Positions 23,369-34,069 of a DNA stretch of 64,000 bases are shown here, one piece after another. The DNA lies in NCBI GenBank assembly GCA_001931905.2, contig MSJI02000838.1:6127-70126 (forward strand). The letters run 5' to 3'. The position numbers and the translations under genes are program-made. The stretch comes from Cladosporium sp. IMV 00045. Lineage: Eukaryota; Ascomycota; Dothideomycetes; Cladosporiales; Cladosporiaceae. The notes below the pieces were generated by a model. The model saw nothing but the letters and a program-made list of their open reading frames with translations, was not told the origin of the DNA and searched no databases. Every line of letters starts with the position of its first letter. Position 1 is the first letter of the stretch.

Positions 23369-23917
23369 CTGCCTAGCTGGTGGCGGCGGGATGAACGAAA
23401 AGCAATGCTCTATGTCACCAACGCCAAGGATCGAGGATTCAAGAGGTATATGCAGAAGTGTCAGAATAAAAAAAAAAAAAAAACAAATGAAGAAAGCAAC
23501 AAACAACTACCTCCTAAAGAAAATCGATGAAATGAGGCGAAGGCACAAAAGTCTCTAGTCTCTCTTACAGGAGTTGGTCCTCGCATTGCAGGGTCCAGTC
23601 TGTCGGAGAGCACGGGACGGGAGAGGGCGATAGCCGTAGCCGCAACTTTCTTATCTACCATCCACCACCCAAAGGCAGGCAGCCACCATCCAGCCCGCCT
23701 TCTCTAACGCTCGCCTTGCACAGTATTCGAGTACGCCACAAGCCATACCAGAGAAATATTACATGACCACTTCAATCACACAGAATTGAAATCTGGGTTT
23801 GCGGGAAGACTGCTATTCAACTCCCCAGTGAATTCGCTCTAACTTCGTCGCTTTCTGCTGATCGACACTCCGAGCGCACTCAACCATAACAAAGCTGATG
23901 CAACTTGGCTGGCAAAG
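23369..23917. promoter_or_regulatory. Divergent promoter region, mtTFB-like and AMSH-like genes (copy A)
   Basis: Counterpart of 14593-15157. It contains an A run near 23468-23483 that is shorter in the other copy. No defined site was recognised. Confidence 0.5.
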
Positions 23918-25507
23918 ATGGCTCTATCCAGGCACCATGCCTCCATCACGAGGCCCCTGACTGTCCAAGAGATTGTCGAACAGGCTCAAGATTTCGACTT
24001 CTCGCCTGAGCGCGACCTCAGAGCGTGGCTGCGCGCCGCCCGCATGCTGTTGACTGAGGCGGTGATTTGTGAGCAGGAGGGCAATCTGCAAATGGCCTAT
24101 CTCTATCTGTACCGACATGCCGAGCTCATCGTCGGCAAAATCCCCACCCATCCAGATGTGAAAGACGTCCGGTTCAAGACGGATTTGAAACACGCGCGGA
24201 TGACGGTCAACAAAAACCTGGTCAAGCTCGAACAGTGGAAGCCCAGGATCACCCAGCAATACCAACGATATGTCAAAGCCATGGAACGGCGCAATGCTGA
24301 GAAGCAGAGAATCTATGATGAGCTTCGCGATTCGAATCGACAATCCATCACTGACACCTCCCTGCGAAGGCCATCGCAGAACGAACCTGTCGATGAAGAC
24401 GCCTATCACGAACCGAGTGAGGCTCTCGATGCATCAGAGAACAGACATCTCGCCGTGGACTTGGCACAGCATGAGCTTAGAAGGCGAGACATCAACCGAC
24501 AGACGACAAGACAGGCTGGCATCTCACCAGGCACTGTTGCCTCGAGACGGCAGGGCCTGGTGATGGACCAAGAAGATCCCTACGACCAAAGGCAGAGCCA
24601 GGTCTCCGATGCCGATAAAGTATCCGACGGCATTCGAGAAGCTGGTAGTTACCTCTACCAGCGTGGAGAGCACAGTCGAAGCGCCAGATCGCATGACTTT
24701 TCGGCACAACAGCGTTATCAATATCCGAAGGTGCCAAATAAGGAAGGCCCGACGCAATGGAATGCGGCTCCACTGCAGCCTCGAAACTCACAATTATCCT
24801 ACGATCAGCCACCTGCTATACCAGCCAAGGATGGGCACCAAGATCAAGCGCCGCCGATTCCTGGCAAATACAGTGAACAGACTGCGGCTCCACCAGTACC
24901 TCAAAAACCTGCGTCGAAGGTCATATTCAAGCCGAACGCATTCACTGAAAAAGGTGTGCCACTTCGGACGGTCTTCTTGCCACCTACATTGAAAACTACA
25001 TTCCTAGACCTAGCCCATGCGAACACAAAGCGCAATCTCGAGACATGCGGAATACTCTGTGGAACCGTCATCTCGAATGCATTCTTCATCAGCCATTTGG
25101 TGATTCCCGACCAAACAAGCACAAGTGATACATGCGATACAACAGATGAAGGGGACAACGAACTGTTCGAATTCTGCGACGGCAACGACCTGCTCGTCTG
25201 CGGCTGGATCCACACGCATCCATCGCAGACTTGCTTCCTGTCCTCGCGTGACGTTCACACCAGCGCTGGGTACCAAGTGATGATGCCGGAGGCAATCGCG
25301 ATCGTTTGCGCGCCGCGGCAGAAACCGGACTGGGGGGTCTTTCGTCTGACAGATCCGCCAGGACTGCCAGCTGTACTCAGTTGTCGTCAGAGTGGGCTCT
25401 TTCACCCACACAGTGAATCAAACCTTTACACTGACGCGCTGAAGCCGGGGCACGTTATCGAGGGTCCCGGCCTCACGTTCAAGACCGTTGACCTGAGGAA
25501 AGTTTGA
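23918..25507 (+). CDS. sst2: AMSH/Sst2-like JAMM deubiquitinase, copy A
   Basis: Single exon, 529 residues, collinear without gaps with the gene at 15158. The JAMM site is intact (Glu375 in LETCGILCG; HTHPSQTCFLSSRD). Of 16 differences from the other copy, eight fall in a short linker segment around residues 137-157 (copy A LRDSNRQSITDTS then RRPSQNEPVDE), and the MPN+ core has essentially none. This shows purifying selection on the protease domain in both copies, so both are probably functional. The expected role is removal of Lys63-linked ubiquitin on endosomal membrane cargo. Confidence 0.94.
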   Translation: MALSRHHASITRPLTVQEIVEQAQDFDFSPERDLRAWLRAARMLLTEAVICEQEGNLQMAYLYLYRHAELIVGKIPTHPDVKDVRFKTDLKHARMTVNKNLVKLEQWKPRITQQYQRYVKAMERRNAEKQRIYDELRDSNRQSITDTSLRRPSQNEPVDEDAYHEPSEALDASENRHLAVDLAQHELRRRDINRQTTRQAGISPGTVASRRQGLVMDQEDPYDQRQSQVSDADKVSDGIREAGSYLYQRGEHSRSARSHDFSAQQRYQYPKVPNKEGPTQWNAAPLQPRNSQLSYDQPPAIPAKDGHQDQAPPIPGKYSEQTAAPPVPQKPASKVIFKPNAFTEKGVPLRTVFLPPTLKTTFLDLAHANTKRNLETCGILCGTVISNAFFISHLVIPDQTSTSDTCDTTDEGDNELFEFCDGNDLLVCGWIHTHPSQTCFLSSRDVHTSAGYQVMMPEAIAIVCAPRQKPDWGVFRLTDPPGLPAVLSCRQSGLFHPHSESNLYTDALKPGHVIEGPGLTFKTVDLRKV

Positions 25508-26127
25508 TTGGTGAGGGGGAAGTGAGTTGATGGGAGCGCTGAGGATCGATCGTATAATGCAAGAGCGTACTATAGATGGTCTTTCAATAGTGAGAGAATT
25601 GTAGAAGTTGTAGCGTTCCACTCCCCCTGTGAGCAAGGCATGTCTGAAGTCATCCAATCGTAGGCGTAGTTCTGACAACATTCACATACAAAAAATAAAG
25701 TGTACAACCCCACGTCGAACTAGCAAGCGCCAACGCAGGGCAGGGCAAGCAGGAAGGGAAGATACGTCACAGTGCAGCGGGCCAGACTGCCCTCGACTGG
25801 TTCTCTGTCTCTCTGCCACTACTGCGCTCCTGAAGAAAGACACAACCTGAATTACATGTAATCCACCACCAATTGGCCCAACCCTTCTTTGCACTACCAC
25901 AGATACCACCACCTCATCTACACTGCCTGTCTCATCGCCATTTACACCTCGCTGCCGCTCTCACTCACCGCCCAATTTGCCATCGTCACCGCGCTAAGCA
26001 CAAACATTGCTGCCCAAACAAGCAATTAAAACACCCAAGGGAGCTTCCTGCTCCACCAAGGCATAAACACCCTTCCTACTCAAGCAAAAACCAACATTCG
26101 CTCCATCACAGCCCTCTCACCGTCAAA
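25508..26127. other. Intergenic region (copy A) between AMSH-like and Ser/Thr-rich protein genes
   Basis: Counterpart of 16748-17359, including the CT/CA-rich leader before the ATG at 26128. No separate gene was recognised. Confidence 0.5.
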
Positions 26128-27018
26128 ATGTCCAACGCACCAACTCTGATCAACCTCCCCCCTCCGCCATCCGACCCAGTGACGCCCTCGGACATTCCGT
26201 GAGCTCTCTCCCTACCAGACCCAACTCCCACACAGCACAGCTAACCGGCCAGGTCGCGAAGCGGTACGCCCAACTCGACAACGACATCCATGTCGGAGCT
26301 GTCCACGGTCGCGATCAAAGACGGCCACCGCGGCCACCTGCCCCACCACCACACCCAAGCGCCGTCAGGCCTCAGCCACCAACTGGACGCCGAGCGCGCG
26401 GATCGCATCTCACGCCTCGCAGGCCTCGAGCGCGTCACCACCGCCCGCAACCCCACGCCCATCGGCCAACTCACCCCCGGCGCCGCAGCTCCCGCGCAGC
26501 CGCCCCAGGGCTACTTCGACGCGCAGGGCAACCCGGTCATGGGCCGCGAGCGCAGCACGGTCGGCAGCGCATCCGCGACGGGCAGCGTGGGCGGGCGCAC
26601 GACCTGGGCGGACAGCGAGGCGGGCGATGCGGACAAGATGAGCGAAAGTCAGGACATGGACATGGACGCCTCGTCCGTGGGCGGCATGTCGGAGGAAGGC
26701 ACGGGCAGCCTGGTCGGGTTCGGCGAGTCTGGCGCTCGCACGCCCGCGCGCCAGAGCGTCATCAGCAGCGCGGGAGGGAAGAGCAGCACGCCCACCGCGC
26801 GCGACGCCAGGATGATCGACGGCATGACTTACGATCGCGACGTTGTCGACACCACCGCCAGCGCGCATCGTCCCACCCCTTCGACTGCCAGCGCGAGCAG
26901 TGCGGTTCAGCAGGCTGAGCAGATTATGAGAGACAACATGGACACTACGAGCAACGACCGCATGCACGGAGGGAACACGCAGGAGAACGATCTGGGGCGG
27001 TTTGGGTTTGAGAAGTAG
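26128..27018 (+). CDS. Conserved Ser/Thr/Gly-rich protein of unknown function, copy A
   Basis: Exons 26128-26198 and 26253-27018 around a 54-nt intron give 278 residues. The only amino-acid difference from copy B that I see is Ala for Val in TPGAAAPAQPPQGYFDAQG, while the coding DNA has numerous synonymous changes. This pattern shows that the sequence, though low in complexity, is strongly constrained. No known domain is visible. Confidence 0.82.
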
Positions 27019-27746
27019 CAGATGAATGAATGATTGAAGGGAGGGGTAAGGGCGGTGCACGAAGCAGTTGAATTGTGTCGCTTTGCTTACTTTACGACTG
27101 CTTTGGTTGTGAGAAGAACGGTTTATTTAACGTGACAGGACAGGACATGTTGCCACCTGCGCAATGCGCTTGTGGTTTGGGAACGCTAACGGATTACGAC
27201 AAATTCAAAGATATCTTCGGTTTTTTTCTCTTGACTTCGAGGTTCTCAATTTTTTAATATTTTGACTTTTTAATTTTCGTTTTTCAACAAAGATATCAGA
27301 AATGGGTGTCCCAGCGCTGAATCGCGGCCGACACCGACACTCGTTCTAGCTGGATATTGAAAAGAGACAAGAAAGAACAGAGCACAGAGAACAAGAACAG
27401 AACCGAAGCCTCAGATCGACCAGGGAGTTTACCATCAACAGAAAGAAAAAAAAAAAAAAAAAAAAAAAAAAACGCCTGAATCGCATCGAATCCACATAAC
27501 TCGCCTTCGCGCTCGTGGTCAAAACATAAGGTAGGAAAAGAGAAAAAGGAAATCCAAAGGGAATACCTAATCAATGCCTCCAAAGCCCACATGCACCGTC
27601 CCCTTTCCCTCAGAAGGCGAACTCGATTCGTAAAGTCGTCATCATAAACATCATCGTCAATCTTTCGTAACAATCGTAACAAATTCATTCCCTCACGCTC
27701 CCGAATCTTTCTCCCCCTCCCTTCGCATTTCGCAAATATCAAGCCC
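27019..27746. other. Convergent intergenic region with poly-A run (copy A)
   Basis: Between two convergent stops. A run of 27 A at 27446-27472 and T-rich stretches near 27220-27290 are seen. Homologous to 18251-19019 only in patches. Confidence 0.55.
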
Positions 27747-29032
27747 TCACCCCCCGACCTTCTTGCCTCGTCCGAACCACCTCCCCCACCTTCTTCCCCC
27801 ATCCTTCGCCCCACCGCCAGTCTCAACAACCTCACAAACAACCGGCCAACCCGCCTCCAAAGCCCTCCGATTCGCCTCCTCGGCCGCTTCGAAGTCCCAC
27901 GGAACCGCCCATTTGCGCATGGGGATTTCGCCTAGCTTGGTGCTGGTTGTGCGCGTTGAGGAGGTGCTGTAGAGGGTCGTTGGGCGGGGTTTGGACGGGA
28001 GATTGGAGAGAGTCGCTGGTTGTTGCTTGAGGGTTTTGGAGGGTTTGAGGAGAGATGCACTCGACTCTTTGTGCGCGGGTGATGGGTTGAAGTCGGTCTT
28101 AACGGGGGCATTGGTGAGGTTCGCTTGGTTGCTGGTTTGGAAGGGCTGAGGTAAGGGGTCGGAGGGGAAGTAGGGCGGTGGGGGGACTGAGAGGTTGGAA
28201 GGTGCGAGCGAAAGGGCGGATTTTTGCGGTGTAGGTGTTTGGGGCTGCGAGCGCGAGCGAGGTTTCTTGTTACTGCTGTTGTTGCTCTCGGAGGGACGCA
28301 CGAGGGCGATTTGAGAGGGGATGCTGGAGTTTTCGATCACGACGCGCGCGAGGGTCGGGTGGCGCGCTGTGGGTCGTTTCTTTGCTCTCCTCCTGGGATT
28401 AGGGTTATGAGACGACGGTTTCTGTGGATCTGGAAGAGAGCTTCGAGACGAAGCCATTACGACTCGCTGGTAGAGCTGGCGGAGAACGGCAAGACTCTGC
28501 TCGCGGGATTGCTCGGACAAGTCGGTTAGGGATCTATAGTCGAGATCTGCGAGTCGTCTTGTTCTGTCTTTCTTTCCGTCGTCCTCGCGGCCGAGGAAGG
28601 AGGTGATGATGCTCACGAGGCCGGTGTTGAATTTGATGAGGATTTCTGCTAGGGAGGATTGGGCTGTTGCTGTTTTGGTCGAGAATTACCGTCAGTCTAT
28701 GCGACAAGAATGGATGTTCAAGGAAGGAGGGACATCACGCAAAACTCACCATCCCCAACCGCATACCACTCTCCGTCGCAACGCATGCTCCTGGCTTGAT
28801 ACTCGCGTCCGATATCGTCGACGCCGCGTCGCAGGCTGCGGGAGAGGCGGAGCACCTGCACTTCTTCTTCCTCGTTGTCGGTTTGCTGCCTTTTCGAGAT
28901 GTTCGTCCATTTTCTCGTCGTCGTCTTCTTCTTCTTGGGAGTGTTCCTCCTTAGCTTTCTCAACACGTCCAATCCGTTGGAGAAGGAGGCGATGATGGAT
29001 AGGATGCCGTTGGAGACGTTCGTTTGCGCCAT
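27747..29032 (-). CDS. Conserved fungal protein of unknown function, copy A
   Basis: Exons 29032-28750 and 28669-27747 around an 80-nt intron give 401 residues, against 424 in copy B. The N-terminal SNGILSIIASFSNGLDVL module and the MRKWAVPWDFEAAEEANRRA module are unchanged, while the Ser/Pro-rich middle and the Gly/Arg tail differ by several indels (copy A ends RWGRWFGRGKKVGG). The tandem acceptor CAGCAACAG is conserved. No function can be assigned from sequence. Confidence 0.78.
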
Positions 29033-29919
29033 GCTCGGCGGGTCATGAGATTCCCTCGCGGACGGACTCGTCGTCTTGCCCTGTTGTGTTCGCTCTGTTG
29101 GGGATGTAAGGAAATCAAACACGCAGGACGAAGTGCATGGTAGCAATAGTGGCTGAAGTCGCACAAACCCCAGACGTGGAGGGACGAGGACAGACGAGAG
29201 CACGAGCAAGACGAAACGATTCGACTCGACTGGACGACTCGCAGTGACAAACGCGAATGAAAGAGGAAGAAAAGCACGTCAAAGTCCGAATCTTGCCATT
29301 CACATCCCTCAACCACCTGACTTACATAAAACCAAGCAGGCCCAGTCCGGCATCCGAGAACACCTCAAAGCGAAGCAGCAGGAAAGCCCGGTGGCGACCC
29401 CAAACAGAACAAGACCGAAGACCTCAAGCCTGTTGGAGTCCACCTCGCTTACACAGCAAGCCAGCAAGTCGAGGCAATACCAATGAAAGCAATACATATG
29501 CATCCTGCACATATATCAATAATGTGTATCAATACTCCCCTCCCCATCCCCATCCACGAGAAGTGACTGGATGCAGTAGTGACTGGAAGCACGCCGACGC
29601 CCCTCATGCAGGTCCATCGAATAGGGCTCACCGTCGAGCCGCCAGCGTTCTCTCTTGCATGGCAGCGCGGGGTGAATTTGATTGGTTGGTTGGCGGGGAA
29701 TGTTGATCTCTGAGATGCTGTTGTGTTTCAAGGATGTGAGCTCGGAACGGGACAGTTCAGTTTGACCCAAACTCGGAAAAGGATGGAAACGAGGCTCATG
29801 AGATGAGTGTTCCTTCGCAATGTCCACACAACAAGTTTTTCAAATTGATATAATAATTCTTACAAGACCGAATTTTTAGTTTCTGTGTTTTCCCCCCTTT
29901 TTTTTTTTTTTTTTTTTCT
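29033..29919. other. Intergenic region upstream of unknown gene and downstream of eIF2A (copy A)
   Basis: Counterpart of 20374-21288. A 20-base T run at 29898-29917 lies just past the eIF2A stop. No other feature was recognised. Confidence 0.5.
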
Positions 29920-32052
29920 CTACTCCGTATACCCATTGCTGGCCAATTCCTTACGAACCTGCTCCTCAGTGCCGATCTTCAAGACCTGCGTGCCCTCGAG
30001 CTTCTCGCCGCCGGCCTGGCGCATTTTCAAGTCGTCGATGGCGCGCAGCTTCTTGAGCAGCGAGCGCACCTTCTTCTCCTGCGGCGAGCCGACGGCGGGG
30101 CTCGTGACGGTGAGCTCGGGCGCGGCGGCGGCAGGTGCGGCGGCGGGCTTGTTCGCAGCAGCCTGGCTCTTGGGAGCGGGCGAGTTGGTGTTGACGGTGG
30201 GACCGCGCTGGCGTGCACCGTCGCCTCCTCGCGAGGGGGCGCGGGGGGAGTCCTGGCCGGCCTTGGAGCGGCTGCGCGGCCTGTCGGAGTTGCGAGAGGG
30301 GGATTGCGCGCCGTTGCCGTTGGTGGTGGGTGCGGTGAGACCGCTGGTTTTGGCTTCGGCTTCTTTGGCTTTCTTCGCTTCTCTCTTCTTCTTGTTCTTG
30401 AGAGCCGCCTTGCTCAGGTTCTCGTCGTCGAGGCTGACACCACCGCCGGGAGCGGCGCCAGAGACGGGCTCGCTAGACTCGGCACCGGGGACTTCACGTC
30501 TCCTGGGCTTGCCGAATCCGTTGACTGCGGGCTCCTCTTTGCCAGACATCGCTTCCCTGATGAAAGCGGCGCCGCCCTGGTCCTCACGCTTGAAAGCGAG
30601 TGGGGTCGCGGCACCGCGGGCACCGGGTGGACGGTAAGCACCGGCAGGCTTGGACGGGGTCTTAACCCTGCCCAAGTATTCCAGCGCAGACGGGTGCGGC
30701 GCGGGTGCAGGGTTGATGGGCTCCAGAGGGTGCTGGGTGGTCGACTGAGGGCGCCAGCTGACCTGGTACAGCTCGTGCATATCCTCGTTGTACATGACAC
30801 CTCCCAAGACGTGGTAGATCTTCACGCCGTTGTCCACACGCAAACGAGGGCTGGTGGTGGCGGTAAGGATGTGCTTGCCGTCAGGGCTCCACTCGCAAAC
30901 ACTTGTGTTGCTGGCCTCGATCGTGGTGATCTTGTTGTAGTTCTTCTCCAAATCATAGATGTCCATCTGGCCAGCCAAGTTTCCAAAGCCGGCGACAATA
31001 ACGAATCGACCGTGCGGGGAGAAAATGATCGTGTTGCGCGGAGCGAGCGAGAAGCTGTGCTGAGCGACAGCACGCTGGTTGAAGACGGTGGTCTTCGCCG
31101 GCATGTAGCCGTAAACGACACCGAACTCCTTGCCATTGGGCGACCAAGAGACGTCGTGAATGGGACCCTCCTTGTCAAGCTGAATCCTGGAGTCGAAGCC
31201 ACCGTTGGCACTCAGGATGTACATGTTAGTCTCACCGTAGTAACTCTTGTTGCTCTTGTCGACGTCGGTCTGGGCGAGCACAATCAAGCTAGAGCCCTGG
31301 TTGTTCCACTTGAGCTGGACCTTGTCGCCCTTGAAGAAAGTCTTTTGCGACACCGGAGCCGCGAACTGCGGGACGTTGAAGACCTTGACGGCAGCAGGCT
31401 GACCCTTGCGCTCGGGAACGAAGACAGCAACACTGCTGTTGTTGCTGGGCGACAGAGCAAAGTCCGCGACACCCTCGACACGCAGCTTATTCCAAACGGT
31501 TCCAAGATCGTCGCTCTTGTAGAACTGCACCTCGTTGGTGACAGAGCGAGCGCAGTACTGCTCGTCGTGGGTGTACTGCAAGTTCCACCCGGTCTGGGCC
31601 TTCTGGACAAACTTGCCCACGACATCCCTCTCTTCTGGGGCAGCATCATCGAGAGTGCGCCAGACCTTCAAGTTCTTGTTCGCGTTGCCGTCCGCGTCCT
31701 TGGTGGGCCTCTGCCACGTGATGATGTAGGTACCGGCGGGAGAGAAACCAATCTCGTAGACGTTGTCGGTGGGGAGAGTGGTGATCACATTGCCAGTGGA
31801 GGCGTCCACGACGGTGACGTTCTCCGGCGAAGCCCATGCGAAAAAGCGGCCGTCGGGCGAGTACATGCAGCATCGCAAGTTACCCTCCGGGCGCTGGAAG
31901 GCGGGAACGGTCTGGTACACGGGCGCAGCATCGAGAAGGCCGATGTGCTTGGAAGTGCGGTCTGGCTAGCATGTCAGCAGGTGCACTCGGATGGATAGAA
32001 AGTGAGCGTCGGATCGTGTAATCTTACAAGCAAGCTGGGTGGGCTGAGCCAT
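29920..32052 (-). CDS. Translation initiation factor eIF2A, copy A (complete)
   Basis: Exon 1 is 32052-32028 (25 nt, MAQPTQLA plus one base) and exon 2 is 31961-29920; the 66-nt intron runs GTAAGA..CCAG and the joined start reads MAQPTQLAYRTSKHIGLLD. The product is 688 residues, slightly longer than animal and yeast eIF2A. The N-terminal 400 residues form the WD-like propeller (CMYSPDGRFFAWASPENVTV, NVYEIGFSPAGTYIITW, and later SWSPNGKEFGVVYGY). The C-terminal part is disordered, Lys/Glu- and Pro/Ala-rich, and ends in the helical KKVRSLLKKLRAIDDLKMRQ segment. Family role: alternative initiator-tRNA delivery and regulated initiation. It is read divergently from the CAF-1 subunit gene. Confidence 0.95.
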
Positions 32053-34069
32053 GATTTCTGGTATATTTGCCGTGCTCTGCTAGATTCGGGCAGTTGAAGA
32101 TAGAGCAATCAATGCAAGTCGCAGGTGGTATGGCTGGCGAGCACAGCAGCAGACGGGCGAATAGAGGGAATGGTGCGCGCTTGTGGGTGACTGGGTGTGC
32201 GATTGATGGTGAGACCAGGCAGGTGGCTGTTTCGCTCGGGAGCCGTCAGATAGTGAAATCGACGACGATGGAGGGATTGGCAGCAAAAGGCAGGCAGCTG
32301 AAGCGCGCAAAGGAGATGTTGTGGTGGTGGAGGGGATAGGTGGGTGGAGGAGGGAGAGAGAGATGTCGCCGGGTGATGAAAGAAGTCGCGCGTGCGTTGT
32401 TCTCTTCCCATTTTCAGGTTCAAAGCGGCGGGCGCGGCTGCCCTGCAGGCAATGATTGGGCGACGAGGGTACGTCAGAAACACAAAGTACTCGCGGAAAG
32501 CCCCTTCTGTCTCGTACCGTACCTTAACCTAATCCTTGTCCTGTTGATGATCCAGGTACCTGATCGTTATTGTTGTACTTGTTCGTTTTCTTTGGCTACT
32601 TCCACACGAGCGAGTTTGTCAAGTCCGCTTTGGTCTCTCTTGCTATTGATGTACAACTGCCATGACAGATCTGCATTCTTGCAACATCAGACTCGACAGG
32701 GCTGGCGTTCTCTCGTCACGCAGAAGCCTTAATTATATGCCAGACTCGCTGTCTCGTCTAGGGTCGTAAACTCGGCGACAACCTTTGATGGCTTACTTCT
32801 CATCGAGATCGAGCTTCTCGGAGGAGCATCTTCCATGAAACGAAGGTAAACACTGACTTTGATGGAATCGGCCTCCCGGCAGCCTACTGTAGTATCGATA
32901 GACGATGCGAAACAGATGCTCCATACTAATCTACCAAGAACTGCATCTATACTCGCTTGTGGATGGAAAGTGCCAAAGATGCCGATCGCCCATCTTGTTG
33001 CTACATGTATCATCCCACGTGTCTGGTGCAGAGGTCTGGTTTGCGGATAAGCGAGTCATACATCAACGCAATAGGGTATCTGCACCCCCCTGCACCGGAA
33101 TCGTTTTTGCACTCATTGCCTGTCTTGGTGGATCTGACATAAAGATTCTTCGCTGGTGGTCTTCCGTGTCAAATACGACGAATCAACATGTCGTGTGTAC
33201 CAGCGAAGAAACACCGTCGATCAAGCATTACCCTCGTTTCATGTTGGTGAGATATCAGCGCAGTACTTCGAATGCTGACTTTCTCATGCGTTTGATGAAG
33301 GGCTGACCTGCACGTGTGCATTCTTTTGATAGAATGTACTTGACGATGAAATCAACGAGGCTGAAGTCCCCGTTCCAGATTTGATCTGAATACGGCTCGT
33401 GGACAGTCACCGGCCCTTGCATTCCAACGATGGGATTGCCTGGAGTTGTTAACACCAACCCTAACCCTTAAGGATGGAAGAGAGGCTCAAGTAATAAACT
33501 TACCGACGCGTCGTCGCGCTTCCCCCCGCTGCAGCAACGGGCCTCCCTCCCACCACCAATCACAGCCGGACCATGCGGTAGAAAAGGCAGAGCGTCAAAG
33601 CAGCAGTAGCAAGTCGATAGCTCTCTGCTCTCACTCTGCTCACCTCACTTGCTTTAAGAGACACACAGCAGTAGTGAGGCGTTTGCCTGCATACTATTAA
33701 TATACGTGTGACTACCTGCAGAAGCTTGCCTTTGCACTCTACTTCAGCTCTCTACCTATAACCAGGCCTCTTCCGCGCTGTCGTATCCGAAACTCTTTCC
33801 CATAACGCTCGGCTATTGCCAACGTCGCGCGTGCTTCCATCCTCCTACCCTCCCATCCATGCGATTACTCTGGCACGCTCAATCCCACATTGCCCACCCT
33901 TGGTCGTAGCCCGCCGCTGTATCCCACCCATTTCTCTTCAACCAAACACGCCTCAACTCTACTCCAAAACAACCTCAATCCCCGCCAACTCGAAAAGTCC
34001 TACCGACCTCTTCTTACCGTCTGGTCTCCAACTTGAAAGCTTCCTGGCTTGGTGCCCACCGCCGCCAGG
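32053..34069. promoter_or_regulatory. Long divergent region between eIF2A and CAF-1 subunit (copy A)
   Basis: About 2 kb between two divergently transcribed genes. Similarity to 38221-40246 is high in the first 500 bp and in the last 450 bp and lower between. A telobox-like stretch (CCAACCCTAACCCTTA) at 33455-33470 is kept in the other copy. No protein-coding gene could be supported; the frames present are not conserved between copies. Confidence 0.5.

Noticed and set aside
9824..25507. Genuine tandem duplication of the mtTFB and AMSH-like genes
   Set aside because: Gap positions at shared-block edges and in-frame completion of split genes in alternate contigs fit interleaved parallel copies better. 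Kept only as the alternative to be tested by long reads.
30304..31998. Long plus-strand ORF opposite eIF2A (also 21265-23013)
   Set aside because: Antisense shadow of eIF2A. It is present in both copies only because the sense gene is conserved.
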